Below, piece by piece: positions 16,894 through 26,594 of a stretch of DNA of 64,000 nucleotides. Position 1 is the first letter of the stretch. The number at the start of each line of letters is the position of its first letter. Below the pieces are notes generated by a model. It ran no database searches. It had not been told where the DNA came from and saw only the letters and a list, made by a program, of their open reading frames with translations. A program made the position numbers and the translations under genes. Origin of the DNA: Bradyrhizobium sp. AZCC 1693 (lineage in GTDB: Bacteria; Pseudomonadota; Alphaproteobacteria; Rhizobiales; Xanthobacteraceae); the NCBI RefSeq assembly GCF_036924745.1, contig NZ_JAZHSD010000001.1:3286001-3350000 (forward strand). Reading direction: 5' to 3'.

Positions 16894-18159
16894 TTAGATC
16901 TTGTATTCGTAGAGCAATCGGGCGCGAATGGTGCCCTCCAGGGACCGGATGTCCGCGAGCACACGCTGGCCGTCGGCTGCTGAGGCATCCGCATCGAGAA
17001 CCACATAGCCTACCTCGTGGTCGGTCTCGTAATATTGCGCGGCAATGTTGACGGCGTGGCGCGCCAGCACTTCATTCAAACGCCCCAGCATGCCCGGCAG
17101 GTTGCGCTGCACCTGAATGAACCGCGTGCCCGATGGCCGCGGCGGTAGCTGGACCTGCGGAAAATTGACAGCCCCCATCGTCGAACCGGAATCGCTGTAA
17201 TCGACGAGCTTGCGTGCAACTTCGGCACCGATGCGTTCTTGCGCCTCTTCGGTCGAACCGCCGATGTGTGGCGTCAGAATAACATTCTCCAGGCCCTGAA
17301 GCGGCGACACGAAGCGATCTGCGTTCGAGCGCGGCTCGACCGGAAAAACGTCGACCGCGGCGCCACGAAGCCTGCCTTCGCGCAGCGCGTCGGCGAGCGC
17401 ATCGAGGTCAACGACCGTACCGCGGCTGTTGTTGATGAAATACGCGCCGGGCTTGATCGCCCCAATCTCCTCGCGTCCGATCATCCCATGCGTGGCGGGC
17501 GTTTCCGGCACATGCAACGTCACGACGTCACTTTGTGCCAGCAGCTCATGCAAGCTCGCGGTCGGCTCGGTGTTGCCGTGACGAAGCCTGTCCGTATGGT
17601 CGTAGAAGATGACCCTCATCCCCATCGCTTCGGCGAGATTCGAGAGCTGCGAGCCGATATTGCCGTAACCGATGATGCCAAGCGTCTTGCCCCGCACCTC
17701 ATAGCTGTCGTTTGCGGACTTGTCCCAGCGCCCCTGATGGGCCGCGTTGGAACGCGCGACGATCCGGCGCAGCAGGATGACGATCTCGCCGATTACCAGT
17801 TCCGCCACGCTTCGCGTGTTGGAGAACGGTGCGTTGAACACGGGAATCCCGCTCCGGCGCGCGGCGTCAACATCCACCTGATTGGTGCCGACGCTGAAGC
17901 ATCCGATCGCGATCAGCCGGTCCGCAGCCTCAAGAACATCGGTGGTGATCTGCGTGCGTGAGCGGATGCCCAGGAGATGCACCCCCTTGATGGCTTCCTT
18001 GAGCGCGTCACCCTCAAGCGCCTTCGACAAGCGCGTCATGTTGGAATAGCCCGCCGCCTCTATCATCTGGACGGCGCTGTCGTTGACGCCTTCGAGAAGC
18101 AAGACCCGGATCTTGTCCTTCGAGAGCGAGAGTTGAGGAACGGAAAGCTTACTGGTCAA
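16894..18159 (-). CDS. serA: D-3-phosphoglycerate dehydrogenase
   Basis: A 421-residue enzyme that makes the first committed step of serine synthesis (3-phosphoglycerate to 3-phosphohydroxypyruvate). The length and order match the short, E. coli-type SerA: substrate domain, NAD-binding domain with GKTLGIIGYGNIGSQLSNLA, catalytic region INNSRGTVVDLDAL and VILTPHIGGSTEEAQERIG with the active-site His, then a C-terminal ACT domain (about 350-421: NLPGMLGRLNEVLARHAVNI) that in relatives binds serine for feedback inhibition. It lies 59 bp downstream of tarD on the same strand and could be co-transcribed with it. Confidence 0.93.
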   Translation of the reverse strand: MTSKLSVPQLSLSKDKIRVLLLEGVNDSAVQMIEAAGYSNMTRLSKALEGDALKEAIKGVHLLGIRSRTQITTDVLEAADRLIAIGCFSVGTNQVDVDAARRSGIPVFNAPFSNTRSVAELVIGEIVILLRRIVARSNAAHQGRWDKSANDSYEVRGKTLGIIGYGNIGSQLSNLAEAMGMRVIFYDHTDRLRHGNTEPTASLHELLAQSDVVTLHVPETPATHGMIGREEIGAIKPGAYFINNSRGTVVDLDALADALREGRLRGAAVDVFPVEPRSNADRFVSPLQGLENVILTPHIGGSTEEAQERIGAEVARKLVDYSDSGSTMGAVNFPQVQLPPRPSGTRFIQVQRNLPGMLGRLNEVLARHAVNIAAQYYETDHEVGYVVLDADASAADGQRVLADIRSLEGTIRARLLYEYKI

Positions 18160-18218
18160 GATCGCGATGTCCTTCAGGGATAATTGATTGGTAAAACGGC
18201 GGCCGGGGAGTCCTCCCC

Positions 18219-19388
18219 TTACGCGGCCAGTGCCTTCATCTCTTTGTAGAGATCGGACTTCCCTTCAAACCCGATGCCCGGTAAATCGGGCATGGTGATG
18301 TAGCCGTTCTCGACATGCACCCCGTCTGGGAAGCCGCCATAGGGCTGGAACAGGTCGGGATAGCTCTCATTGCCGCCGAGGCCGAGGCCGGCCGCGATAT
18401 TAAGCGACATCTGGTGGCCGCCATGCGGGATGCAGCGGCTCGGCGACCAGCCGTGCGTCTTCAAGACCGCCAGCGTGCGCTGGTATTCGCACAGACCGTA
18501 GGACAGCGCGCAATCGAATTGCAGCCAGTCGCGATCGGGGCGCATGCCGCCATAGCGGATCAGGTTTTTTGCGTCCTGGTGGCTGAACAGGTTTTCTCCG
18601 GTCGCCATCGGCGCTGGATAGAATTCGGCCAATGCCGCCTGCAGCGCGAAGTCGAGGGGATCGCCGGCCTCCTCGTACCAGAACAGCGGATACTCCCGCA
18701 GCATTTTTGCATAAGCAATCGCCGTCTCGAGATCGAAGCGGCCATTGGCGTCGACGGCGAGTTGTGTCTGACTGCCGATCTCCTTCAAGACAGCCTCGAT
18801 GCGCTCGCGATCTTCCGCGATCGGCGCGCCGCCGATCTTCATCTTCACGACGTTGTAGCCGCGGTCGAGATAGCCGCGCATTTCGCCGCGCAGCGCCGAC
18901 AGGTCCTTGCCGGGATAATAGTAACCGCCGGCGGCATACACGAACACACGCGGATCGGCCTTGAGGCCGTGACGCTCGGCGAGCAGCCGGAACAGCGGCT
19001 TGCCGGCGATCTTCGCCACCGCATCCCACACCGCCATGTCGATAGTGCCGACCGCAACCGAGCGCTCACCATGGCCGCCCGGCTTCTCGTTCGACATCAG
19101 CGCGGCCCAGACCTTGTCCGGATCGAGATTGCCGCCGCTCGCATCGAGCAATGCTTTGGGATCGGCCTCCTTCAGCCGCGGCGCAAAGCGTTCGCGGATC
19201 AGGCCACCCTGCCCGTAGCGGCCGTTGGAATTGAAGCCGTAGCCGACCACGCGCTTGCCGTCGCGCACCGCGTCGGTGACGACGGCAACCAGGCTCGTCG
19301 TCATCTTGGTGAAGTCGATATAGGCGTTGCGGATCGGCGAGGCGATCGGCTTTGTGATTTCACAGACGTCGACGATGCGGACGGACAT
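18219..19388 (-). CDS. tarD: D-tartrate dehydratase (enolase superfamily)
   Basis: A 389-residue mandelate-racemase subgroup enzyme. From memory it is almost colinear with the characterised Bradyrhizobium TarD, which dehydrates D-tartrate to oxaloacetate. The expected residues are present: the KxK motif K182/K184 (VVKMKIGG), metal ligands D213 (AVDANG), E239 (WYEEAG) and E265 (ATGENL), and H322 (CIPHGGHQ) as the second acid/base. The distinctive DFALQAALAEFYPAPMATGE and the YGLCEYQRTL segments also match. It is not beside any tartrate transporter gene. Assignment to D-tartrate rests on this residue pattern and close overall similarity. Confidence 0.9.
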   Translation of the reverse strand: MSVRIVDVCEITKPIASPIRNAYIDFTKMTTSLVAVVTDAVRDGKRVVGYGFNSNGRYGQGGLIRERFAPRLKEADPKALLDASGGNLDPDKVWAALMSNEKPGGHGERSVAVGTIDMAVWDAVAKIAGKPLFRLLAERHGLKADPRVFVYAAGGYYYPGKDLSALRGEMRGYLDRGYNVVKMKIGGAPIAEDRERIEAVLKEIGSQTQLAVDANGRFDLETAIAYAKMLREYPLFWYEEAGDPLDFALQAALAEFYPAPMATGENLFSHQDAKNLIRYGGMRPDRDWLQFDCALSYGLCEYQRTLAVLKTHGWSPSRCIPHGGHQMSLNIAAGLGLGGNESYPDLFQPYGGFPDGVHVENGYITMPDLPGIGFEGKSDLYKEMKALAA

Positions 19389-19426
19389 GGCGGATAGCTT
19401 TCAGTTCAATGGTCTATCTATCTACG

Positions 19427-19514
19427 CGTCATGCCCGGGCTTGTCCCGGGCATCCACGTCTCCCTTGCCGCTGCAGCAAAGGCGTGGATGGCCGGGACAA
19501 GCCCGGCCATGACG
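19427..19514. repeat. Intergenic palindromic repeat, family B (copy 1)
   Basis: An 88-bp near-perfect hairpin unit: CGTCATGCCCGGGCTTGTCC ... GCATCCACGTC, a short loop, then GGCGTGGATGGCCGGGAC ... GGCCATGACG. Near-identical units occur at 22544-22630 and 41074-41161. Confidence 0.85.
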
Positions 19515-19542
19515 GCAACTAAGAGCGCCCGTCTCCCTGAAC

Positions 19543-19802
19543 TCACGCCTTGTCACGAAAATACGGCTCGACCGGGCCGTGCACCTTGATCGTCAGCGGG
19601 TTGCCGTAGCGGTCCTTGGCATTGCCCGCGGTGACGCGCACCCAGCCCTCGCTGATGCAATACTCCTCGACATTGGTTTTCTCGACGCCCTTGAAGCGAA
19701 TGCCGACGTCGCGCGAGAGGATCTCGGCATTGTAATACGGGCTGTTCGGATCGACCGAGAGACGGTCGGGGAATTGGTCGTTCATCGTTTTGTTGGTCTC
19801 GC

Positions 19803-19806
<4 letters not shown>
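19543..19806 (-). CDS. DUF3297 family protein
   Basis: A small 87-residue protein typical of the highly conserved DUF3297 family (MNDQFPDRLSVDPNSPYYNA ... FKGVEKTNVEEYCISEGW ... PLTIKVHGPVEPYFRDKA). The GTG at 19806 overlaps the stop codon of the glutathione peroxidase gene (GTGA), giving residues (M)SETNKT before the ATG at 19785, as in related proteins; this makes 19806 the likely start. Function unknown. The overlap implies co-translation with the peroxidase. Confidence 0.88.
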
Positions 19807-20279
<473 letters not shown>

Positions 20280-20293
20280 TTTGTTCTCTCGAA

Positions 20294-21697
20294 TCAGCCC
20301 GCCGGGTCGATCGCCGCCGATGGCGTTCCGCCGGCTTCGATCGCTTCGCCGGCAGCAAGGCATAAATCCTCGCGGTAACGGCCGGAAACCAGTTGCACGC
20401 CAACGGGCACGCGTCCGACCAATCCGGTCGAGACCGTTAGCCCGGGAAGCCCCATGAAGGGAATGGCGATCTGCGGCAATTGCGCATGCCAGACGCGCGC
20501 AAACGACGCCTCGTCCTTGCGGTCGAACTGATCGGGGAACGGCAACTCGCCGGATACCGGCACCAGCAGCACGGCATAGTTTTCGAAGAATGCCATCCAT
20601 TCGCGGGTCAGCGTCGCGCGCCGCGTCAGCGCCTTGGACAGGTCGAACGGATGCACCTTTGCGCGGTTGCCGCGCAGGCAGGCCAGCGCACCGGGATCGC
20701 CTTCGCGCTCGGCCATCTCCAGTTGCGCCTCATAGCCATCGCCGAGCCAGAGTTTTGTCTGGAGGTCAGCGGCCTCGCGCAGCGGCGGCGGGTTGGCGAT
20801 TTCCTCGACGATCCAGCCCGCGCGCGCGAGCCGCTTGCCGGCATCGGCAACGGCAGCCTTCACCTCGGGCACGGGATCGAGGCCATCCGGATTGAGACAC
20901 ATCGCGACGCGCTTGGGCATCGCGGGCCCTTCGAGCGGCGCCGGCACCCACCAGGGATCGCGATAGTCCGCAGCCGACATCGCGGCCAGCGCGAGCCTGA
21001 TATCGCCGATAGTCCGCGCCAGCGGGCCCGAGACGGCGCTTATCTGTGGCCCGATCGGCCGTTCGGGGAGCGCCGCGTTGAACGCCGCGATGCGGCCCAT
21101 GGTCGGCCGCAGGCCATGCACGCCGCAGGCGTAAGCCGGATAGCGGATCGATCCCGCGATGTCGGTGCCGTGCGCGATATGCCCGATGCCGGCCGCGACC
21201 GCAGCCCCCGCGCCGCCGGACGAGCCGCCCGGCGTGATGCCGGGGTCGCGCGGGTTCTTGGTGTCGCCATGAATGAGGTTGGTGGTGAACCAGCGATAGG
21301 AGAACGCCGGGCAATTGGTGCGCCCCAGAATGACGGCGCCGGATTTGCGCAGATTGTCGATCACGGGGCTGTTGCTCTTGGCGATGGCGTCGCGCTGCAG
21401 CTTCAGCCCGTTGGTGGTGGCAAAGCCTGCCTGGTCGATATTGACCTTCACCGTAACAGGCACGCCGCCGAGCGGACCGGCATCCTCGCCGCGCCCGATC
21501 GCAGCGTCGATGGCGGCAGCCTGCGCCAGCACCTCCTCAGGCCTGTGGTCGACCACGGCATTGATCTTGGGGTTGACCGCGTCCAGCCGCGCCAGCCCCG
21601 CAGCCGCCGCCTCCTTGGCCGAGACTTTCTTCGACCTGATCAGCGAAGCCATTTCCGCAGCCGACAGGCGCCATAGATCCCGCATGCAAAACTCCAT
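20294..21697 (-). CDS. Amidase-signature family hydrolase
   Basis: A 467-residue amidase. The signature is complete: Lys in PVTVKVNIDQAGFATTNG and the Gly/Ser-rich TPGGSSGGAGAAVAAGIGHI, which carries the cis-Ser and nucleophilic Ser of the Ser-cisSer-Lys triad. The C-terminal part (PFMGLPGLTVSTGLVGRVPV, GVQLVSGRYREDL) follows the family. Without GatA neighbours (no gatB or gatC), it is a catabolic or detoxifying amidase of unknown substrate. Start at ATG 21697 or 21685 (MRDLWRLSAAEMA); the latter matches relatives slightly better. Confidence 0.9.
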   Translation of the reverse strand: MEFCMRDLWRLSAAEMASLIRSKKVSAKEAAAAGLARLDAVNPKINAVVDHRPEEVLAQAAAIDAAIGRGEDAGPLGGVPVTVKVNIDQAGFATTNGLKLQRDAIAKSNSPVIDNLRKSGAVILGRTNCPAFSYRWFTTNLIHGDTKNPRDPGITPGGSSGGAGAAVAAGIGHIAHGTDIAGSIRYPAYACGVHGLRPTMGRIAAFNAALPERPIGPQISAVSGPLARTIGDIRLALAAMSAADYRDPWWVPAPLEGPAMPKRVAMCLNPDGLDPVPEVKAAVADAGKRLARAGWIVEEIANPPPLREAADLQTKLWLGDGYEAQLEMAEREGDPGALACLRGNRAKVHPFDLSKALTRRATLTREWMAFFENYAVLLVPVSGELPFPDQFDRKDEASFARVWHAQLPQIAIPFMGLPGLTVSTGLVGRVPVGVQLVSGRYREDLCLAAGEAIEAGGTPSAAIDPAG

Positions 21698-21776
21698 ATC
21701 GATTGGAGCCCTTGTAGCGCCGGACGCAGGGCATGGCCAGCGGGCCCGCCGCCCGGATTTTCGTAGCGGCGGCTCG

Positions 21777-21945
21777 TCTCCCTCTCCCCGTTCTTCACGA
21801 GGTCGAGACGAGCGCAGCTCGCTCTTAGAGGGTTGGGGTGAGGGGCTCTATCCGCGAGCACTGCCGCCAATTGATGAGACCTGTACCCCCTCACCCGGAT
21901 TGCTTCGCAATACGACCTCTCCCCGCAAGCGGGGCGAGGTTGATT
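21777..21945. repeat. Composite intergenic repeat (CTCTCCCCG family)
   Basis: Starts TCTCCCTCTCCCCGTTCTTC and ends ACCTCTCCCCGCAAGCGGGG, with GGTTGGGGTGAGGGG ... CCCCCTCACCC as inverted inner arms. The type is a common intergenic repeat in Bradyrhizobiaceae. It lies between the amidase start and the cytochrome stop. Confidence 0.6.
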
Positions 21946-21949
21946 AAAG

Positions 21950-22519
21950 CTAGCGCATATGGGCGACGAAATAGGCGAGATCGGCGATCTGCTCCGGCGT
22001 GATCGGCGCCATCACGTCGGCCATGCTGCCATCATAGCCGTGGCGGCTGTTGTCCTTGTACTCGGCAAGGGTCTTGGCGAGATAGTCCTCGCGCTGGTTG
22101 GCGATGCGCGGGACGTTCTCCTTGCCCGACAAATCGGGGTTGTGACAGGTGTTGCAGCGGTGCTGCTGCACCAGCGACTGGCCGCGCTGCAGCCGCGCAG
22201 GCTCGCCGGCCTCCGTGGGCGGCGGCGCGGGCTTCGGTATCTTGGCGATGAAATCCGAGAAGAGGCGAAGATCGTCGTCGGTCAGCGCCTTCGCCATTTC
22301 GTTCATCGGCTCGAAGGTGCGCAGCTTTTCGCGAAACATGAAAAGCTGGATCAGCGTGTAGGGCGCCTGCTGCCCGCCGAGCGAGGGCGTGTTCTCGGTC
22401 TCGGATTGACCTTTCTCGCTGTGGCAGGCGAGACACGGCGCGATGCGTTGCTCGATGGTTTCGGCGTTGGCGGAAAAGGCGATGGAGGCGAACGCCAAAG
22501 CCAGTATTTGTTTTCGCAT
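21950..22519 (-). CDS. Dihaem c-type cytochrome (cytochrome c4-like)
   Basis: A 189-residue periplasmic protein. The ATG at 22519 gives a signal peptide ([19 protein letters not shown]). Two haem-binding motifs, CLACH (residues about 29-33) and CNTCH (about 120-124), head two class I cytochrome domains, as in cytochrome c4. It lies downstream of a beta-propeller sugar dehydrogenase on the same strand, with a family B repeat between them, so it may accept electrons from such an enzyme. Confidence 0.9.
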   Translation of the reverse strand: MRKQILALAFASIAFSANAETIEQRIAPCLACHSEKGQSETENTPSLGGQQAPYTLIQLFMFREKLRTFEPMNEMAKALTDDDLRLFSDFIAKIPKPAPPPTEAGEPARLQRGQSLVQQHRCNTCHNPDLSGKENVPRIANQREDYLAKTLAEYKDNSRHGYDGSMADVMAPITPEQIADLAYFVAHMR

Positions 22520-22543
22520 CGAGGAATACTCTGGAATAGAACT

Positions 22544-22630
22544 CGTCATGCCCGGCCTTGTGCCGGGCATCCACGTCTTAACTAAACCGCAGCAAAGACG
22601 TGGATGGCCGGGACAAGCCCGGCCATGACG
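22544..22630. repeat. Intergenic palindromic repeat, family B (copy 2)
   Basis: CGTCATGCCCGGCCTTGTGC ... and its inverted second half ending GGCCATGACG, an 87-bp near-perfect hairpin. It separates the cytochrome and sorbosone-dehydrogenase-like genes. Confidence 0.85.
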
Positions 22631-22652
22631 ATGTAAATGGACCACTCGCTCG

Positions 22653-23936
22653 CTACGACTTCCCCGCCACCTTCTGCTTGCCGTAGGTGATGCGATAGAC
22701 GGCGCCGTTCCAGTCGTCGGAGACCAGGAGCGAGCCATCCTTCATCGGCAGCACGTCGACCGGGCGGCCGATATACTTGTTGTCTTCGAGGAAGCCGGTG
22801 ATGAGCGGCTCCATCGACTTCATGGTGCCGTCCTTGTTCAACTTGACGACGACGACGTCACCGCCCACTTTCCTGGTGCGGTTCCATGAGCCGTGCCGGG
22901 CGATGATGGCCACGTTCTTGTAGGCTTTCGGGAACATGCTGCCGGTGTAGAAGCGCAGGCCGAGCGAGGCCGAATGCGGCCCCAACAGACCCGCGGGGGC
23001 AGTGAATTCGCTGCAGGATTTGCCCCAGCCGAATTCGGGATCGACGATGTTGCCCTGCAGGCAGTAGGGCGCGCCGAAATGTTCGCCGACCTTGGTGATG
23101 CGGTTCAGCTCGTCCTCGGGCACGTCTTCCGACATCCAGTCGCGGCCGTTGTCGGTGAAGTAGAGCTGCTTGGTCTCCGGATTCCAGTCGAAGCCGACGG
23201 TGTTGCGGACACCCCTGGCGATCACTTCGACACCCGAACCGTCGAGATTCATCCGGCGGATCTGGCCGTGATCGTCGTCGTGCAGCACGTTGTTGCCGGG
23301 CTGGCCGACCGGAACGTAGAGCTTGTTGTCGGGCCCGATGCCGATGAACTTCCAGCCATGGGCTTCGTCCTTGGGCAGCTTGTCGTAGATCAGGGTCGGC
23401 TTCGGCGGGTTGTCCAGGTTATCCTCGACCTTCTCGATCTTGGAGACCTTCGACAGCTCGGCGATGTAGAGCGTGCCGTCCTTGAACGCGAGACCGTTCG
23501 GACGGTAGAGGCCGGAGGCCAGCACCTTGACCTCCCGCTTGCCGTCCTTGTTGACGATGGCATAGACCTTGTCGACCAGACGGCTGCCGACAAACACCGT
23601 GCCCTTGTCGCCCACGGCGAGCGAGCGCGCATTCGCCATGCCCGCCGCATAGACCTCGATGTTGAAGCCGGCCGGCACTTTGAGCTTCGCCGTCGGCAAT
23701 TTGTCCGGCGCCGCGGGGATCGGCGGCGGCGCATTCGGCGCGAGCTTGGCGGCGGCCTCGCTACCCGCGGGACGTCCGATCAACGGCGATCCCGGCGGAA
23801 GTGCGGGCGCGGCGGCAGGCGGCGCGCCGGCGGCCGGCGGCGTGGCGGGCTGCTGAGCAGCGACGGTCAATGTGAACGCACTGAAGAATGCACCGGCCAG
23901 CAACAGGCTGCACGGCGCAGACGAACGGCTTATCAT
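22653..23936 (-). CDS. Sorbosone/glucose dehydrogenase-like beta-propeller protein (probable PQQ enzyme)
   Basis: A 427-residue exported protein. The ATG at 23936 gives a signal peptide ([24 protein letters not shown]), followed by an Ala/Pro linker (about 28-75) and a six-bladed propeller domain of the sorbosone/soluble glucose dehydrogenase family: [79 protein letters not shown], and [20 protein letters not shown]. In characterised members these loops hold PQQ and Ca2+. The complete pqq operon starts only about 0.7 kb away. Substrate unknown. Confidence 0.85.
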   Translation of the reverse strand: MISRSSAPCSLLLAGAFFSAFTLTVAAQQPATPPAAGAPPAAAPALPPGSPLIGRPAGSEAAAKLAPNAPPPIPAAPDKLPTAKLKVPAGFNIEVYAAGMANARSLAVGDKGTVFVGSRLVDKVYAIVNKDGKREVKVLASGLYRPNGLAFKDGTLYIAELSKVSKIEKVEDNLDNPPKPTLIYDKLPKDEAHGWKFIGIGPDNKLYVPVGQPGNNVLHDDDHGQIRRMNLDGSGVEVIARGVRNTVGFDWNPETKQLYFTDNGRDWMSEDVPEDELNRITKVGEHFGAPYCLQGNIVDPEFGWGKSCSEFTAPAGLLGPHSASLGLRFYTGSMFPKAYKNVAIIARHGSWNRTRKVGGDVVVVKLNKDGTMKSMEPLITGFLEDNKYIGRPVDVLPMKDGSLLVSDDWNGAVYRITYGKQKVAGKS

Positions 23937-24092
23937 CGGCTTTCTCCCTCGCGGAAGCCCTTCTCTTCGCGCCGGCAACATGAAGCCGGCGGCGGTGGCT
24001 TTCCGGAATCCCAGTCTCCGACATTTATCTCCCGATGCGCAATCGGAAACAGCTCCGCGGAAGTTGCAGAGCGGGAATGCCTGGGAGTTCGG

Positions 24093-24350
24093 TCAGTGCC
24101 TCGTGATGGGGCCGCCGGGGCTATCGAGGATCGCTTCGACGAACGGAAACTCCAGCACGATCTCGCCGTCGTCGTCGGTGACTTCGATGGTCGCGCTCAA
24201 CAGCGCACCATCGGCGCCATCCGTCTTGAGCAGTTCCCGGATCATGGCGCGCGCCATTTCCCAGGCGCGGTCGGGATCCCTGAGCACTTCACCGTCGGGG
24301 TCGGAAATCAGCTCATCGCCGATACGGGTGTTGAAATAATATCGCGGCAT
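24093..24350 (-). CDS. DUF6894-type small protein
   Basis: An 85-residue protein starting MPRYYFNTRIGDELISDPDG, a pattern shared by many small rhizobial proteins (PRYYF..R.G....D..G.......AR..A...), including the AWEMARAMIRELL helix. Function unknown. The ATG at 24350 is preferred to the upstream start because the family begins with MPRY/F. It lies on the opposite strand to the pqq operon. Confidence 0.7.
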   Translation of the reverse strand: MPRYYFNTRIGDELISDPDGEVLRDPDRAWEMARAMIRELLKTDGADGALLSATIEVTDDDGEIVLEFPFVEAILDSPGGPITRH

Positions 24351-24658
24351 CGGCGGAAACCTGACTGCGGTTGACGGCCTCGCCACCGGAGGCCGCCTCT
24401 ATCTCACAAGTTCTTTATCCGGAGCCGGTAGCGCCCCATCATACCCAGAATTGCCATTCGCGGCGGTGCGAACAACCGCGAAAGGCTTGATCCCACGTTG
24501 TTTTGACCGAGACCCTCCACACAACCCCGTGAAAACCCTTTGCGGCGCAGCATAAACAAATGGAGTTCCAGGCAAAAGATTTAACTGGCGAACTTTTTGA
24601 TCCACGCTACCTTAACGCCGAAGGGTGGAGTTCGCCCGGCATCAAAAGGGAGTGGCAA
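24351..24658. other. Region upstream of pqqA
   Basis: No gene seen. It should contain the pqq promoter. A ribosome site (AAAAGGGAG, about 24645-24653) precedes the pqqA ATG. I could not pick a promoter with confidence. Confidence 0.5.
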
Positions 24659-24739
24659 ATGGCTTGGAAAGCGCCGAAAATCGTCGAAGTATCGGTCGGC
24701 ATGGAAATCAACATGTATATGTGCGCCACCCGCAAGTAA
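24659..24739 (+). CDS. pqqA: PQQ precursor peptide
   Basis: A 26-residue peptide, too short for usual gene calling. It starts MAWKAPKIVEVSVGMEINMY and ends CATRK. Glu16 and Tyr20, which PqqE cross-links to make the PQQ skeleton, are in the usual ExxxY spacing (E-I-N-M-Y). It has its own good ribosome site and is followed by 146 bp before pqqB; a gap here is usual and lets pqqA be made in excess. Confidence 0.97.
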   Translation: MAWKAPKIVEVSVGMEINMYMCATRK

Positions 24740-24885
24740 GCGGTAGCGCGTTTCATATCTCACGCAGGTGGACCTCCGGGCCTGACACGTTCCGATAGCG
24801 GGACTGTGTCCGACGCCCGTGTCCACTTTGCGGCGTTTGTAATTCAGTTTGTATCTTCGAGTTTGAAATCTCCAGGAGACGGATC

Positions 24886-25812
24886 ATGCTTCGCGTCGTC
24901 GTCCTGGGCGCCGCGGCCGGCGGCGGCGTTCCGCAGTGGAACTGCGGATGTCCGGTGTGCGCGAAAGCACGAAGCGACCGGCCTGAGCTGCGCAGTACCC
25001 AGGCCTCGATCGCGGTCAGTGCCGATGGCGCGCACTGGTATCTCATCAACGCCTCGCCTGACCTGCGTCAGCAATTGATCGCGACGCCGCAGCTTCACCC
25101 AAAGACCGGACAGCTCAGGCACAGCCCGATCGCCGGCGTGATCCTGACCAACGGCGAAATCGATGCGGTCGCAGGGCTGTTGTCGATGCGCGAGGGTTCG
25201 CCGTTTACGCTGTATGCGCATGAGCGGGTCCTTGCGATTTTGCGATCCAACAGCATCTTTAATGTGCTGGGCGAAAACGTGAAGCGGCGGCCGATCGAGG
25301 TCGACAGGGCGTTCGAGCCCGCTCTCCCCGACGGCTCGCCATCAGGCATGGAAATCCTTCCCTTCGCGGTTCCCGGCAAGGGCGCGTGGTATCTCGAAGG
25401 CAAGGCGCATCCTGCCGGCGGTGACGACGCGGGCGATACGCTGGGACTTCGGATTCTGGACAAGGGCAGCGGCAAGTACTTCTATTTCCTGGCCGCCTGC
25501 GCGAAAGTGACCGGCGATCTCAAATCGCGCCTTTCGGGCTCTGCGCTGGTATTCTTCGACGGCACGGTGTGGCGCGACGATGAATTGATCGTGCAGGGGC
25601 TCGGCAGCAAGACGGGACAAGGGATGGGCCATATTTCAATGTCGGGCGAACATGGGGCGATCGCGAGCCTTGCCGGCCTCGATATCGGCCGCAAGATGTT
25701 CCTGCATATCAACAACTCCAACCCTGCTCTGCTCTCCGGCTCGGACGAGCGAAAGGAATTGGAACAGGCGGGCTGGCAGATTCCGGCCGACGGAACGGAG
25801 ATCACGCTGTGA
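24886..25812 (+). CDS. pqqB: PQQ biosynthesis protein B
   Basis: A 308-residue metallo-beta-lactamase-fold protein; PqqB is reported to hydroxylate the tyrosine part of the PqqA-derived intermediate. Family landmarks are VVVLGAAAGGGVPQWNCGCP with CxCPVC, WYLINASPDLRQQL, HSPIAGVILTNGEIDAVAGL (where classical enzymes have the HxHxDH site) and GMGHISMSGEHGAI. A ribosome site (CAGGAGACGG) precedes the ATG. The stop overlaps the pqqC start by 4 bp. Confidence 0.97.
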   Translation: MLRVVVLGAAAGGGVPQWNCGCPVCAKARSDRPELRSTQASIAVSADGAHWYLINASPDLRQQLIATPQLHPKTGQLRHSPIAGVILTNGEIDAVAGLLSMREGSPFTLYAHERVLAILRSNSIFNVLGENVKRRPIEVDRAFEPALPDGSPSGMEILPFAVPGKGAWYLEGKAHPAGGDDAGDTLGLRILDKGSGKYFYFLAACAKVTGDLKSRLSGSALVFFDGTVWRDDELIVQGLGSKTGQGMGHISMSGEHGAIASLAGLDIGRKMFLHINNSNPALLSGSDERKELEQAGWQIPADGTEITL

Positions 25813-26588
25813 ATGTCATGGCCAAGGCGGAAATGACCGCCCTATCGATCGGCAAGGGCATCACGCTCAACAGCGCCGATGAACTCGAAGCGACGCTCCG
25901 CCACATCGGCGCGACGCGCTATCACAATCTGCATCCATTCCACCGGCTGCTGCACGGCGGCAAGCTCAACAAGGGGCAGGTGCAGGCGTGGGCGCTGAAC
26001 CGCTATTTCTACCAGAGCACGATCCCGCTCAAGGATGCGATGGTGATCTCGCGGTTTCGCGACCGCGCCACAAGGGTCGAATGGCGGCACCGGATCGAGG
26101 ATCACGACGGCGATATCGGCTCCGAAGGCGGCATCGAGCGCTGGCTGAAGCTGACCGAGGGCCTTGGGCTCGACAGCGCCTATGTGGAATCGACCGAAGG
26201 CATCCTGCCCGCGACGCGATTTGCGGTGGAGGCCTACGTGCATTTTTGCCGGGACAAGACGCCGCTGGAGGCCATCGCCTCCTCGCTCACGGAACTGTTC
26301 GCGCCGAACCTGCATGAGGAACGCATCTCCGGCATGCTGCGGCACTATGATTTCGTCAACCCCGATATCATGAGCTATTTCAGCCGCCGCCTGACCCAGG
26401 CGCCGCGCGATGCCAACTTCGCGCTCGAATATGTCAAGACACATGCGAGGACGCCGGCGGAACGCGGGGCGGTTTGCAACGCGCTGATCTTCAAGACCAA
26501 TGTGCTATGGGTTCAGCTCGACGCGCTGTATCATGCCTATGTCGAGGGCCACATACCGCCCGGGGCGTTCGTGCCCAAAGGGGACTAG
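25809..26588 (+). CDS. pqqC: Pyrroloquinoline-quinone synthase
   Basis: A 259-residue cofactorless oxidase that carries out the last ring closure and eight-electron oxidation to PQQ. Typical motifs: RYHNLHPFHRLLHGGKLNKG, QVQAWALNRYFYQSTIPLKD, WRHRIEDHDGD, and LTELFAPNLHEERISGMLRH, with the histidines, Tyr and Arg that bind substrate and O2. The start overlaps the pqqB stop; GTG at 25809 or ATG at 25818 are both possible. Confidence 0.97.
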   Translation: MNVMAKAEMTALSIGKGITLNSADELEATLRHIGATRYHNLHPFHRLLHGGKLNKGQVQAWALNRYFYQSTIPLKDAMVISRFRDRATRVEWRHRIEDHDGDIGSEGGIERWLKLTEGLGLDSAYVESTEGILPATRFAVEAYVHFCRDKTPLEAIASSLTELFAPNLHEERISGMLRHYDFVNPDIMSYFSRRLTQAPRDANFALEYVKTHARTPAERGAVCNALIFKTNVLWVQLDALYHAYVEGHIPPGAFVPKGD

Positions 26589-26594
26589 CGATCG

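Noticed and set aside
19427..19514. Possible CRISPR-like repeats (also 22544-22630, 41074-41161)
   Set aside because: The units are dispersed single hairpins, not regularly spaced direct repeats with spacers, and there are no cas genes.
21722..21949. Possible gene between the amidase and cytochrome genes
   Set aside because: The open frame consists of repeat sequence also typical of other intergenic regions; no conserved protein pattern.
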